Origin: Planctomicrobium piriforme
GTDB taxonomy: Bacteria; Planctomycetota; Planctomycetia; Planctomycetales; Planctomycetaceae
Assembly: GCA_945860955.1 (NCBI GenBank)
Contig: CAMATH010000012.1
Span: 1 to 64,000 of the forward strand
Direction: 5' to 3'
DNA length: 64,000 nucleotides
Shown: positions 26,910-35,891 of the stretch, piece after piece
Layout: each line of letters begins with the position of its first letter
Numbering within the stretch: position 1 is the stretch's first letter
Translations under genes and position numbers: made by a program
The notes under the pieces: model-generated
What the model was told of the DNA's origin: nothing
Databases searched by the model: none
What the model saw: the letters and a program-made list of their open reading frames with translations, nothing else

Positions 26910-27227
26910 CTACGCCTTCCCATTCATCCACTCCAAAAATTGCGGGATCTGCTGTGTGATCAACACCAGCAGAGACATTCCACAGTAGAAAACACCGCAG
27001 CTTAGAATTCCGACCTGCTGGTACCAGCGGGGCCGGAGCGGTTTTGGCAGCAGCGTGGTGTTGATCCGCCAGACGTGGAACGCCGTGATACCAATCGCCA
27101 CGTTGTTCAAGTTGGCGATCACAATTGTCATCAGTCGCGGACTGCCGTACGAGTTGAAAATGTACGTCCAGAACAGCGACCACAACACGGAGAAGGTGAG
27201 AATCGAGTAGTCAATCCACGACAGTGT
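26910..27227 (-). pseudogene. Truncated membrane transporter tail, possibly Nramp-like
   Basis: The minus-strand frame is open from just after a stop at 27228-27230 down to the stop at 26910. It has no ATG at its beginning; the only early start is GTG 27188 inside a hydrophobic stretch. The roughly 105 residues form three membrane helices, with a loop INTTLLPKPLRPRW between them. That loop (NxxLLPxxLRP) and the helix IVIANLNNVAIGITAFHV resemble the last helices of Nramp-type divalent-metal transporters. The large N-terminal part is absent, and the prs gene begins on the opposite strand 160 bases away. This looks like the 3' remnant of a transporter gene. The family call is tentative. Confidence 0.4.
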
Positions 27228-27384
27228 CTAGGAAGGATCTGAATGAGTCCAAAAGCCGGCGTCGTTTCGGCTGCGACTCCGACAACGAGGGGCCGCGTCG
27301 GAGGAGTTCACTGGCCGTTGCGCCCCGAAACGGACTATCATCCCGTTTCACCCCACGTTCCCTCCAAAACGGCCCTTCCCGAGA

Positions 27385-28410
27385 ATGTCGCAGCCCGACC
27401 CCAGCCGGACCTCTGATCTTGGTCCGCGCCCCATGTCCTTCCAGGCTCCTCAGGGGGATCTGGCGATGATGGCCGGGTCGGCCAGTCCGCAGTTGGCGCA
27501 GGCGATCGCTCGCGAACTGGGCCTCCCGCTGACCCCCGGCCAGGCACAGTATTTCAGTGAAGGGAACGTGTTTGTCCGGGTGCTGGAGAACGTGCGCGGA
27601 CGAGATGTCTTTGTGATTCAGGGCGTGCATTACCCCGTCAACGACAACTTCATGGAGTTGCTCTTCTGGATCGACGCGCTCAAACGAGCGAGCGCTCAGC
27701 AGGTCACCGCGGTGATTCCGTTCTTCAGCTACGCCAAGGGGGATAAGAAGGACGAACCGCGCGTTTCGATTCGAGCCCGGGTCTGCGCCGACGCGATCGA
27801 GGCGGCGGGTTGCGATCGCGTGCTGACCATGGATCTGCACAGCCCGCAGATCCAGGGGTTCTTCCACATCCCGGTCGACCACTTGTACAGCCGGCATGTG
27901 CTGTGTGAACACGTTCGCAAACTGGCGATTCCCGATCTGGCGGTATGCAGTCCCGACATCGGGTTCGCGAAGGACGCCGTCGCGTTCGCGAATCTGCTTG
28001 GGGTTCCCATGGCGATTGGCCACAAGGTACGCCCGGCCCACGATGAAAAGGCTGTGGTCCTCGAATTGATTGGCGATGTGCGCGACAAGAACGTGTTGCT
28101 TGTGGACGATTTCACCATCACCGGGGGAACGTTGATCGCGATGGCCGACGTGTTGAAAGCGCGGGGCGCGAAGGACATTTACGCCGCCGTCACTCACGCC
28201 GTTCTCTCACGTGGAGCGGCGGCCCGCATCGGAGCGAGCTCCATCAAGCAGATGTTCGTCACCGACACGATCGAATACCGGATGGAGCCGTTCCCGCCCA
28301 ACATTTCGGTCGTCAGTATCGCGCCCCTCTTCGCGCAGGCGATTCGTTCCATCCACGACCGAACCAGTATCAGCGGCCTGTTCCCTGAACGCCCTGTGCC
28401 TCGCAAATAG
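27385..28410 (+). CDS. prs: Ribose-phosphate pyrophosphokinase (PRPP synthase), divergent
   Basis: This 341-residue protein has the PRPP synthase order: FSEGNVFVRVLENVRGRDVFVIQ, IDALKRASAQQVTAVIPFF, the ATP-site region YAKGDKKDEPR, TMDLHSPQIQGFF, and the PRPP loop VDDFTITGGTLIAMADVL. It joins ATP and ribose 5-phosphate to give PRPP for nucleotide, His and Trp synthesis and for hpt. Two sites differ from the common enzyme: the loop after CSPDIG reads FAKDAVAFA instead of GVxRA, and the PRPP loop has FTITGG where the usual text is MIDTAG. It may be a planctomycete-specific branch or a paralogue. The metallohydrolase gene follows after 17 bases. Confidence 0.85.
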   Translation: MSQPDPSRTSDLGPRPMSFQAPQGDLAMMAGSASPQLAQAIARELGLPLTPGQAQYFSEGNVFVRVLENVRGRDVFVIQGVHYPVNDNFMELLFWIDALKRASAQQVTAVIPFFSYAKGDKKDEPRVSIRARVCADAIEAAGCDRVLTMDLHSPQIQGFFHIPVDHLYSRHVLCEHVRKLAIPDLAVCSPDIGFAKDAVAFANLLGVPMAIGHKVRPAHDEKAVVLELIGDVRDKNVLLVDDFTITGGTLIAMADVLKARGAKDIYAAVTHAVLSRGAAARIGASSIKQMFVTDTIEYRMEPFPPNISVVSIAPLFAQAIRSIHDRTSISGLFPERPVPRK

Positions 28411-28427
28411 TCCTCAGGATTCGCACC

Positions 28428-30119
28428 ATGTCCCGCGCTCTTTCCTTCGGCCGATTGCCTCGTCGGCTGATCGTCGTCGCGTTGTTCCTGCTGAGTCTGG
28501 CCAACCGGAACGTGGCTCACGCGGGCGAGAAAACTTCCGCGAACGTCCGGAATTCCTGCGCGGATGAGCGAACCCGGGTGGTGGTGACCGTCCGCGACGC
28601 GGCCAGGAAATCACCGCTGGGCTGTCGGGTCTATTTGAAGGGGAACGACGGGAATCACTACTTCGCGAAGTCGACCTCGACCGAGGGGTCGGCCTTGATC
28701 TACAACGTCGAGCGATCTCCGACGACTCTCGAAAAGCACACCACGGTCTCCGCGCATCCGTTCGAATTTGACGTTCCCCAGGGAATCCAGTTCACGCTCA
28801 GCGTGGAGCGCGGCAAAGAGTACGTCCCCCACGTGCAGGAGTTCCTCAGCGACGTGAAGGAACTGCAGCTCGAAGTCGCGCTGCGGCGCTGGGTCGATAT
28901 GCCGGCGCGTGGCTGGTATTCGGGGGACACCCATGTTCATCGAAAACTCGAAGACTGTCCGAATCTGGTTGAGGCCGAGGATCTGCACGTCGCGTTTCCG
29001 CTCACCTACTGGGTGCGCGACGCGTACCTGCCGGCTGACCGCGGTCCCCAGGCCGAGGGGGTGAAGCCCGAGCTGATCCGCGTGGGCGAAAACCGCTTTT
29101 TGTGGCCGGTGAACACCGAATACGAACTGTTCACCGTCAACGGCAAGGCCCACACGCAGGGGGCGGTGTTTGTGTTGAACCACAAACGGCCGTTGTCACT
29201 GGCGGCTCCGCCGGTCGCTCCGATCGCCCAAGAGGCACACGAGACCGGGGCGCTTTTGGACCTCGACAAGCATTCTTGGAACTGGACGGTGATGATCGTC
29301 CCACTGATGCAGGCCGACCTGTTCGAACTCGCGAACAACCACGTCTGGCGGACGAATTTCCTGTTTCGCAAGTGGACGATCGAGATGACTCCGACCGATT
29401 GGGGTCTGAAGATCGGTCCCGAAGGAGTCGACGAAGAAGGTTGGATCGACTGGGGCTTCCAAACGTATTACGCGTTCCTCAATTGCGGTTTCCGGTTGCG
29501 TCCGACTGGTGGCACGGGGAGCGGCGTCCATCCGGTGCCGCTCGGTTTCAGTCGGGTCTACGTGCATGTCGACGGTGAACTGACTTACGAGAAGTGGATC
29601 GCTGGACTGAACGCGGGGCACAGCTTCGTGACGACCGGACCGATGCTGCTGGCCGACTTCAATGGACAGCGTCCCGGGACGGTGTTCAAGAACGTCGCGG
29701 GAGCGGATCGCACGGTGCGCGTGAAAGGGACTGCGGAAAGCCGGTCGAAAATCGAGCGGCTGGAAGTGATCGTGAACGGAGAAGTCGCCCGGTCGATCGA
29801 ACCGACGAACAAACGGCTCGGGTCAGACGCGTATGCCAGTGCGTTTGACGTGGAGATTCCCCTGAATCACTCGGCGTGGGTCGCGGTCCGGTGTCACGAA
29901 AGGGACGCCGAGGGACGGATGCGTTATGCGCACACCGCCCCCGTCCATTTAGAAATCGACGGACCGGTGCGGCCCAGGCGGCGCGAGGTGAACCACTTCA
30001 TCGAGCGCATGCAGCATGAAATCGCCCGCAACCGGGGTGTCCTGGCGGATTCGGAAGTCGCGGAATACGAACAGGCGCTCTCCATATACCAAGAGATCGC
30101 GAAAAGGGCTCGCGACTGA
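28428..30119 (+). CDS. Exported CehA/McbA-type metallohydrolase
   Basis: This 563-residue protein starts with a signal peptide (LIVVALFLLSLANRNVAHAG). An Ig-like beta domain at about 45-150 comes before the catalytic part, which begins at GWYSGDTHVHRKLED, the PHP-like metal site (DxHxH). Further on are the distal GHSFVTTGPM segment, which holds a conserved late His, and a C-terminal beta domain with RSKIERLEVIVNGEV. CehA/McbA proteins are PHP-related metal hydrolases; the named ones act on carbamate insecticides, while planctomycete homologues have no known substrate. The gene follows prs after 17 bases, with no functional link visible. Confidence 0.82.
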   Translation: MSRALSFGRLPRRLIVVALFLLSLANRNVAHAGEKTSANVRNSCADERTRVVVTVRDAARKSPLGCRVYLKGNDGNHYFAKSTSTEGSALIYNVERSPTTLEKHTTVSAHPFEFDVPQGIQFTLSVERGKEYVPHVQEFLSDVKELQLEVALRRWVDMPARGWYSGDTHVHRKLEDCPNLVEAEDLHVAFPLTYWVRDAYLPADRGPQAEGVKPELIRVGENRFLWPVNTEYELFTVNGKAHTQGAVFVLNHKRPLSLAAPPVAPIAQEAHETGALLDLDKHSWNWTVMIVPLMQADLFELANNHVWRTNFLFRKWTIEMTPTDWGLKIGPEGVDEEGWIDWGFQTYYAFLNCGFRLRPTGGTGSGVHPVPLGFSRVYVHVDGELTYEKWIAGLNAGHSFVTTGPMLLADFNGQRPGTVFKNVAGADRTVRVKGTAESRSKIERLEVIVNGEVARSIEPTNKRLGSDAYASAFDVEIPLNHSAWVAVRCHERDAEGRMRYAHTAPVHLEIDGPVRPRRREVNHFIERMQHEIARNRGVLADSEVAEYEQALSIYQEIAKRARD

Positions 30120-30215
30120 TCACGCCCCATGGGGACTTGAACGAATCGAGTCAGCCGGTAGCATCACCGGTTCCGTTCCGACCAACCTGATTACCCACCC
30201 TTCATCAAGGCTGCC

Positions 30216-30971
30216 ATGTCACAGGAATTCGCATCCAGAGTCGCGCTCGTCACCGGAGGATCACGCGGAATCGGGCGGGCGATCGCCCTGCAACTTGCGG
30301 CGGGTGGGGCCGACGTGGCGATCAGTTACGCCAGTCGCCCGGGGCCGGCGGACGAAACCGTGGCGGCGATCAGGGCGCTGGGCCGCAAAGGGGCGGCGTT
30401 TCGTTGCGACGTCCGCAGTCAGGAAGATGTTGACGCGCTGGTCGCGGGAACCCGGGCCACGCTCGGGCCGATTGATCTGCTGGCCCATTGCGGCGCCATC
30501 AGCAACACCAGTTCGCATGAAGACCTGACGTTCGACCGTTGGGCCGAGACAATCGACGCCAACCTGCACGGCGCGTTTCGCGCGGTGTTCGCGGTCAAAG
30601 ATGAGATGATCGCCCGCAAATTTGGTCGCATCGTACTGCTTTCTTCGGTGGCCGCCCTGCGTCCCCGGGCGAAGCAGATTCACTACTCGGCGGCCAAAGC
30701 GGGTGTCATCGCCCTGGCCCGCTGCTGTGCCGAGGCGTTCGCCCCCAGCAATGTGCGGGTCAACTGCATCGCCCCCGGCCTCATCGACACCGAAATGGCG
30801 CGGGTGCTGACTCCGGAAACGATCGCGTCGGTCATTCAGCAGACCCCCCTGGGAAGGCTCGGCAAGCCCGAGGAAATCGCGGAGCTCGCCTGCTTTCTTT
30901 TGAGCGAACGGGCCGGGTTCATTGTCGGGCAGACAATCTCGGCGTGCGGCGGGCGGGTCACCCTACCGTAG
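30216..30971 (+). CDS. SDR family oxidoreductase, paralogue of the gene at 5454
   Basis: This 251-residue classical SDR has TGGSRGIG at about 14-21, a catalytic Ser in LSSVAAL and the YSAAK Tyr-Lys pair. The usual NNAG after the fourth strand reads HCGA here (LLAHCGAIS), a change at a structural position rather than a catalytic one. It shares with the gene at 5454 the strand order, the phrase VKDEMIARKFGRIV and the C-terminal SACGGRVTLP ending, so the two are paralogues. Ser at the site after the second strand (SYAS) again fits NADPH. The last 9 bases overlap the convergent membrane-protein gene. Confidence 0.85.
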   Translation: MSQEFASRVALVTGGSRGIGRAIALQLAAGGADVAISYASRPGPADETVAAIRALGRKGAAFRCDVRSQEDVDALVAGTRATLGPIDLLAHCGAISNTSSHEDLTFDRWAETIDANLHGAFRAVFAVKDEMIARKFGRIVLLSSVAALRPRAKQIHYSAAKAGVIALARCCAEAFAPSNVRVNCIAPGLIDTEMARVLTPETIASVIQQTPLGRLGKPEEIAELACFLLSERAGFIVGQTISACGGRVTLP

Positions 30972-31226
30972 TCTCAGCCAAACCCCCAACGTCCCCAGCG
31001 AACATCCCGCCACGATGTAGACGACTCCCAACAGTTCGGCCGACGCTCCGTGCGCGAAGCTCCCCAGTTCGTTGTAGAGCCTGCGATTGGTCATCGCGCC
31101 GATTCCGCGCGTCAGCACGACCGCACCCAAGAGCAGTAGAACTGCCACAATGGAGTCGCGCAGCGGCGGATTCCGGTCGATCTGGTCCAATAGCGGACCG
31201 AATGAGAAACGATTCCAGAAGTTCAT
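30963..31226 (-). CDS. Small two-helix membrane protein, unknown function
   Basis: The ATG at 31226 gives 87 residues. A short amphipathic start (MNFWNRFSFGPLLDQ) leads to a membrane helix at about 24-40 (SIVAVLLLLGAVVLTRGIG), a polar loop, and a second helix at about 60-82 (LLGVVYIVAGCSLGTLGVW). No family is recognised. The gene converges on the SDR gene and overlaps its end by 9 bases. An upstream in-frame codon would add 18 residues with no better signal. Confidence 0.55.
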   Translation of the reverse strand: MNFWNRFSFGPLLDQIDRNPPLRDSIVAVLLLLGAVVLTRGIGAMTNRRLYNELGSFAHGASAELLGVVYIVAGCSLGTLGVWLRLR

Positions 31227-31293
31227 CGCGAGGGATGACTGAAGGAGAATGCGAGCGCATTCCAAGAGGCCGGGATTCACCCACGCTGGCGAA

Positions 31294-32712
31294 TCAGTCC
31301 CACCACCAGTGGGAACCGGTGACCGCGTCGACCCTCTCAGCGTCAGGCTGAGAACCGTCGGCGATCGATGTGGAGGCTTGCTTCACGAGCGAGTCCGGGC
31401 GGAATTCGACACCGCCGCTCGCCGCGAAGACCCACGCTCCGCCTCGTCCGCGTCGCACGTTGACCATCGCGGGAGTTGTCTGGGGGACGGTGCCTGTGAC
31501 ACAAGGACACCGGACCTCGTCGAGCAAGAACGTCGGTCGCCAGCTTGTCGCATCGCTGGTCACCGTCGCGGCCTGGTGAACGATCTCCGCCGTCAGGCTG
31601 AGCGTGATCAAATTGCTCAGGCTGGCGAACACGGGAATTCCCCGGGCGAGTTCCGGAAAGGCGCGGGTCGCCTGGTCGGCGAACAGTTGCGCGTCTTTGC
31701 TGGCAGGTGCTGACTTCACCGGTACCGACTTCGCGCCGCGAGGCGATTCGCCGCGAGCGGTCGCGACAGCGACCGCGTCCACTTCAAATTTCCAGACCAA
31801 CCGGTCGGCACTCGTGCAAACCGCGTTCTTCCCGGGAGTGAACCACCAGCGATGCTGTGGCACCCGGCCAGAGACCGGATTGCGGGCGGCGAGGTCGATG
31901 AAACTGGTGAGCGCCTTGACCGGTGACGGGTCGTGCCCCAGCGCGAGGCGTTTGAGCCGATAGTCCGCCGACACCAGTTTCAGAGCGAACCGACTGTTCG
32001 AAGGGACGCCAAAAACCGTGATCTTCTGCGAGCCGAGAGCCTGTTCCATCGCGTGCGCGAGCGGCTCAACCCGCGAGGCATCCGACGTCTTCTGGGTGCG
32101 CATCAACTTGTCAAACGCCCCCACACCCTCGGGGGTCGGGTCGATCGAACAACCGATGAAATCGTCGGTATCGCCAGTCGGAAAGGCGTACCGCAGCGCG
32201 ATGATCAAGTCATCCAGCTCCAGCACCGGACGACGCGACTTCACTCCGACCACATCGCCGAACGCGTCCGGTTCCCACGCTTCCGCCGGGCCGGCGACAA
32301 TCACGTCCCGCGAGTCCTGATCGATCGTAACGCCATCAATGCGGACCAGACCGGCGAGGAACCGGATCTCGGCCGGCAGCGGCTGACCCGAAGTCAGGCA
32401 CGATTCCACCGCCGACTCGAGGCGACGCAACGACACCCGTCTACGATCGCTCGGTCGGGAGACATCACCAGCGCAGCGTTGATCTTCGTCCCGCAATTTG
32501 CGCAGTTCCGCTGGCGTAATCTCACCGGCACGTCGCAGTGCGCCCGCAGGATCAATCGCCACACCGCCAACCGTCTGAGCAAAAACCGATGAGGCGCACA
32601 GCAGAACCACGCCCAAACTGACCACGTATCCCATCGAACGGATCAGCCAAATCCCGCGGCGCACCAGCGCACATCGTCTGTCGCGCGAATGATGGAGCGA
32701 GAATCCGGGCAT
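31294..32712 (-). CDS. DUF1598 domain protein, exported
   Basis: This 472-residue protein has a signal peptide near residues 17-46 (YVVSLGVVLLCASSVFAQ). The true start may be GTG 32664 or ATG 32634, since the first 16 residues look poor. It matches my recall of the planctomycete DUF1598 family along its length: ITPAELRKLRDED, RVSLRRLESAVES, PAEIRFLAGLVRIDGV, VIVAGPAEAWEPDA, RPVLELDDLIIALRY, FIGCSIDPTPEGV, YRLKRLALG, and AWVFAASGGVEFRPD near the end. The family is exported and its function is unknown. It sits between unrelated genes. Confidence 0.85.
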   Translation of the reverse strand: MPGFSLHHSRDRRCALVRRGIWLIRSMGYVVSLGVVLLCASSVFAQTVGGVAIDPAGALRRAGEITPAELRKLRDEDQRCAGDVSRPSDRRRVSLRRLESAVESCLTSGQPLPAEIRFLAGLVRIDGVTIDQDSRDVIVAGPAEAWEPDAFGDVVGVKSRRPVLELDDLIIALRYAFPTGDTDDFIGCSIDPTPEGVGAFDKLMRTQKTSDASRVEPLAHAMEQALGSQKITVFGVPSNSRFALKLVSADYRLKRLALGHDPSPVKALTSFIDLAARNPVSGRVPQHRWWFTPGKNAVCTSADRLVWKFEVDAVAVATARGESPRGAKSVPVKSAPASKDAQLFADQATRAFPELARGIPVFASLSNLITLSLTAEIVHQAATVTSDATSWRPTFLLDEVRCPCVTGTVPQTTPAMVNVRRGRGGAWVFAASGGVEFRPDSLVKQASTSIADGSQPDAERVDAVTGSHWWWD

Positions 32713-32815
32713 GCGGGAGGGAACCGATGGACCAATGGGGATTGCCGACAGACGGCGTGGATTGGATTATGCCGGCCCGTCGACAAAAAGACAAGTCGCT
32801 TTGGTTAAATAGAGT

Positions 32816-33217
32816 TCAGCCATTCTGCGAAAGGCGGCCGAGCAGTTCGGGCAGGGTGGCGTTGAACCGGCTGCGGGGCATCACATCCTGACAGCCCGCC
32901 GCGCCGGCCCCCTCGAGCAACGCCGTCGCGACGTGCGAGCCAAACGCGATGACCGGGATCTTCCGCTGAGATTGAAACTCCTCGACCAATGCCGGCAATC
33001 CTTCCAGGCCCAGCGAGAGATCAAACAACACCGCGCGACAGTTGGGAGCAGCGACTCGCCCGGCGGAACCTGCGTCCATGGCGCAGACAACATGAATTCC
33101 CCAGGGGACCGCCGCCCCGGTGACCTTGCTTTCAAACATCAGATCGCGCGACACAAACAGCACCGACGGCGGGGACGCGACGGTTTCGGAATTGAAGTGG
33201 GGATCGTGGCCGGACAT
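32816..33217 (-). CDS. Stand-alone degenerate receiver-like protein
   Basis: The ATG at 33217 gives 133 residues; an upstream TTG at 33331 would add 38 residues without family likeness. The fold follows a CheY-type receiver: strand VLFVSRD, then CRAVLFDLSLGLEGL with the possible phospho-acceptor Asp, strand KIPVIAFGSHV, and AGAAGCQDVMPRSRFNATLPELL. The usual acidic pair after strand 1 is reduced to a single Asp (SRD), and the conserved Lys-Pro after strand 5 is Pro-Arg. It may therefore work as a pseudo-receiver. No output domain and no kinase gene are nearby. It is on the same strand as the DUF1598 gene, which lies 104 bases downstream of it. Confidence 0.6.
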   Translation of the reverse strand: MSGHDPHFNSETVASPPSVLFVSRDLMFESKVTGAAVPWGIHVVCAMDAGSAGRVAAPNCRAVLFDLSLGLEGLPALVEEFQSQRKIPVIAFGSHVATALLEGAGAAGCQDVMPRSRFNATLPELLGRLSQNG

Positions 33218-33561
33218 GGGACTCGGTTCCAGTGGAGTACTCGTGGAGAGGGGGACCGAAGCGAATTGGGGTCCATGGGGATCCTGCTGTCGGTGCGGTG
33301 ATAATACTCCAACCGGCTTCGAATGAGACAATTGAGAATGGCGCTGTAGGACGAGTCACTGACCCGAGTACTCCCCACATTTCCCGCTGGTGAACCCAGA
33401 CACTCTCTGGACGCACAACATTCTCTCGTTGCATGCGCTGCACCGATCGGCCCTTCCGTAGTAGAATGGGATGGTGCGCTCGTGTTCCGTGGCCCTCGCA
33501 CTGGATCGAATTCGGAGCCACCCGCAGGCGCGCCATCCTTCCTTCACCAACGAGAGTCGCC

Positions 33562-35133
33562 ATGTCTCACAGTCGGTTCGTCTTCTTGGGGGTGTTGCTT
33601 GCCGGGCTGGTACGACTCGAAGATTTCTGTCTGGCAGCCGAGCCACAGCGACCGAACATTGTGTTTATCTTCGCCGATGATCTCACCTGCCAGGCGATCA
33701 GTTCGTACGGCGAGAAGCGGCGCTTGCTGCAAACACCGCACATGGATCGAATCGCCCGCGAAGGGATGCGCTTCGACCGCTGTCTCGTGACGAATTCGAT
33801 CTGCGGGCCGAGCCGGGCGACGATTCTCACCGGAAAATACTCGCACCTGAACGGGTTCTACAACAACAGCAACGGCCGTTTTGACGGGACGCAGACAACG
33901 TTTCCCAAATTGCTGCGACAGGTCGGCTATTCGACAGCCCTGATTGGCAAATGGCATCTGGTGAGTGACCCGACCGGCTTCGATCATTGGCACATCCTGC
34001 CTGGGCAAGGGGTCTATTACAACCCGCCGATGATTCGCAACGGCGAAAAAGTCGACCACACCGGCTACGTGACCGATCTGATCACCGACTTGTCGCTCGA
34101 CTGGCTGAAGCAGCGAGACCGTTCGAAACCGTTTCTCCTGATGTGCCAGCACAAAGCGCCACATCGCGAGTGGGCTCCGGCGCTGAGACATCTGGGATGG
34201 GACGGCGACCGGAAGCATCCAGAACCCGAAACTCTGTTCGACGACTTCGCCGGTCGGAGTCGGGCTGTTCTCGAACACGACATGGGACTGGACCGAACGT
34301 TCACCGACCTGGACGCAAAGTTCCGGCGACCGGCGAACCTCAACGAACTGCAGTTGGAATCGTGGAACAAGTACTACGCACCGCGCAACGCCGAGTTCCG
34401 AGAGACCGCGCCGACCGGCAAAGACCTGGTGCGGTGGCGCTACAACCGGTACATGCACGACTATCTGGCCTGCGTGAAAGGTGTTGACGAGAGCGTCGGC
34501 CGGCTGCTTGAGTTCCTGGAAACCGAGGGGCTGGCCGAAAACACATTGGTAGTCTGCTCATCGGATCAGGGCTTTTTTCTGGGGGAACACGGTTGGTTCG
34601 ACAAACGGTGGATCTTCGAAGAGTCAGTTCGGACGCCGCTCTTGGTCCGCTGGCCAAAGGTCGTGAAACCGGGGGGCGTCGAGAACCGAATTGTCTCATT
34701 GATGGATTTCGCCGAGACATTCCTCGACGTCGCGGGGGCGGAGATTCCACCCGACATGCAGGGACGCAGTCTGCTGCCGCTCTTGAAGAATCAGGCGCCG
34801 GACGACTGGAGAACGAGTCTCTATTACCACTACTACGAATTTCCCGTTCCGCATCACGTGCGGCCACACTACGGTGTGGTCACCGATCGCTACAAGTTGG
34901 TGCATTACTACAAGCCCGACATTGATGAATGGGAATTGCTCGACCGCGAACGAGACCCGCTGGAAGTCCGGAATTTTTATGATGACCCGGCGTACGCCCA
35001 GACGGTCGCCGACCTGAGCGACGAACTCGCTCGGTTGCGACGCGAAGTGAAAGAGACCGATCCGCCGCCTCGATCGGCATACGGAAACGAGCGGTTTGAA
35101 GGCGAGGCGACGCCTGAATCGAAGAAACGATAG
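33562..35133 (+). CDS. Exported type I sulfatase
   Basis: The ATG at 33562 starts a signal peptide (FVFLGVLLAGLVRLEDFCLAAE) and gives 523 residues; further upstream codons add only arginine-rich text. The mature part begins with RPNIVFIFADDLTCQAIS, the metal-binding start of arylsulfatases. The active-site motif ICGPSRATILTGKY (CxPSR) holds the Cys that becomes formylglycine. SSDQGFFLGEHGWFDKRW and the late YKLVHYY segment also fit. Such enzymes remove sulfate from polysaccharides outside the cell, and planctomycetes carry many. No FGE with the full Cys pair was seen in this window. Confidence 0.92.
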   Translation: MSHSRFVFLGVLLAGLVRLEDFCLAAEPQRPNIVFIFADDLTCQAISSYGEKRRLLQTPHMDRIAREGMRFDRCLVTNSICGPSRATILTGKYSHLNGFYNNSNGRFDGTQTTFPKLLRQVGYSTALIGKWHLVSDPTGFDHWHILPGQGVYYNPPMIRNGEKVDHTGYVTDLITDLSLDWLKQRDRSKPFLLMCQHKAPHREWAPALRHLGWDGDRKHPEPETLFDDFAGRSRAVLEHDMGLDRTFTDLDAKFRRPANLNELQLESWNKYYAPRNAEFRETAPTGKDLVRWRYNRYMHDYLACVKGVDESVGRLLEFLETEGLAENTLVVCSSDQGFFLGEHGWFDKRWIFEESVRTPLLVRWPKVVKPGGVENRIVSLMDFAETFLDVAGAEIPPDMQGRSLLPLLKNQAPDDWRTSLYYHYYEFPVPHHVRPHYGVVTDRYKLVHYYKPDIDEWELLDRERDPLEVRNFYDDPAYAQTVADLSDELARLRREVKETDPPPRSAYGNERFEGEATPESKKR

Positions 35134-35151
35134 GAACAGGGGCCACCCTGT

Positions 35152-35322
35152 GAATTGACGGCCGATAACCGATCGCCGATCGACGACACGTCTCTTTCGG
35201 ATCTGCGGGTCATGACCGGAATCAGTGAATTGCGCGTTCGCGGCACTCGAATCAGCGAAGAGGGAGTCGGGGAACTCAAGAAGTCATTGCGAAACCTTCC
35301 GCCGTGGTGGTTTGGTCGCTGA
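35152..35322 (+). pseudogene. Leucine-rich-repeat remnant
   Basis: Right after the sulfatase stop, a frame with no usual start reads SLSDLRVMTGISELRVRGTR and then ISEEGVGELKKSLRNLPPW before a TGA at 35320-35322. This is one and a half leucine-rich repeats of the kind common in planctomycete proteins (LxxLxxxGTxIxxxGVxxL). Only the C-terminal end is left, so it is probably a decayed gene. Confidence 0.45.
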
Positions 35323-35787
35323 CAACGTTTGAGATGATCCGCCAACAGTTTCGATTCGCGGCGACGTGGCTTTGCGTTCGTCGTGAACTCCGGTAAGAAT
35401 AGCGGAACCTCGTGCAGGCGATTGAACAACCGAAATACGCGGGCCACCCACAAGGGATGTGAACTTTAGCCCCGGAAACCGTTTTTTGCCAATTTTCCCA
35501 GTTCTTCACAGTTGATCGAGACTGCCGCGGGACGACCAGTGAGGCGATCCGTGATGACGTCTGGACACGAGGCCGGCAGACTTTGGCTGGCCCCGGTTGC
35601 CCGCCGGCTGTCCTGGCCCCGACTGCCGCTGCGATCGGGATCGCGAATGCACTAGCTGCTGAAGTGCGGCTGCGGTATGCTTTCCGGCACATCACCGCTG
35701 CACAGAACCCGCGGCTTCGCATGGTCAGCCGTCGCCGTGGGTTAGTGTCGCTATCCACCATACTCAGGCGAAGAACAGCAGAAGATC
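35323..35787. other. Intergenic region, no supported gene
   Basis: This 465-base gap lies between the LRR remnant and the small Lys-rich gene. Two long frames exist on the minus strand and one on the plus strand, but none has a family motif, a sensible start or a domain. The composition is mixed, with no hairpin that stands out. I see nothing functional in it. Confidence 0.4.
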
Positions 35788-35877
35788 ATGGGAAAAGGCA
35801 ACAACAGCCAGAAGAAAGAAGCCAAGAAGCCCAAGAAGGATTCGTCGAAAAAGGCCGTGAAAGAACCCAAGAAATAG
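35788..35877 (+). CDS. 29-residue lysine-rich protein
   Basis: A small ATG frame gives 29 residues: MGKGNNSQKKEAKKPKK followed by DSSKKAVKEPKK. Twelve are lysines, and aromatic, Cys and hydrophobic residues are almost absent. I recall similar very short proteins beginning MGKGNNSQ in several bacterial phyla, annotated only as hypothetical. The gene stands alone between a gap and the convergent birA gene, whose stop lies 15 bases away. It is probably a nucleic-acid-associated or disordered peptide, but no role is known. There is only a weak purine stretch as a ribosome site. Confidence 0.6.
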   Translation: MGKGNNSQKKEAKKPKKDSSKKAVKEPKK

Positions 35878-35891
35878 TTCGCGACCGATTT

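Noticed and set aside
35276-35761. 161-codon minus-strand frame in a gap
   Set aside because: No motif, poor composition (Arg/Ser/Thr/Cys scattered), no ribosome site; not enough to call a gene.
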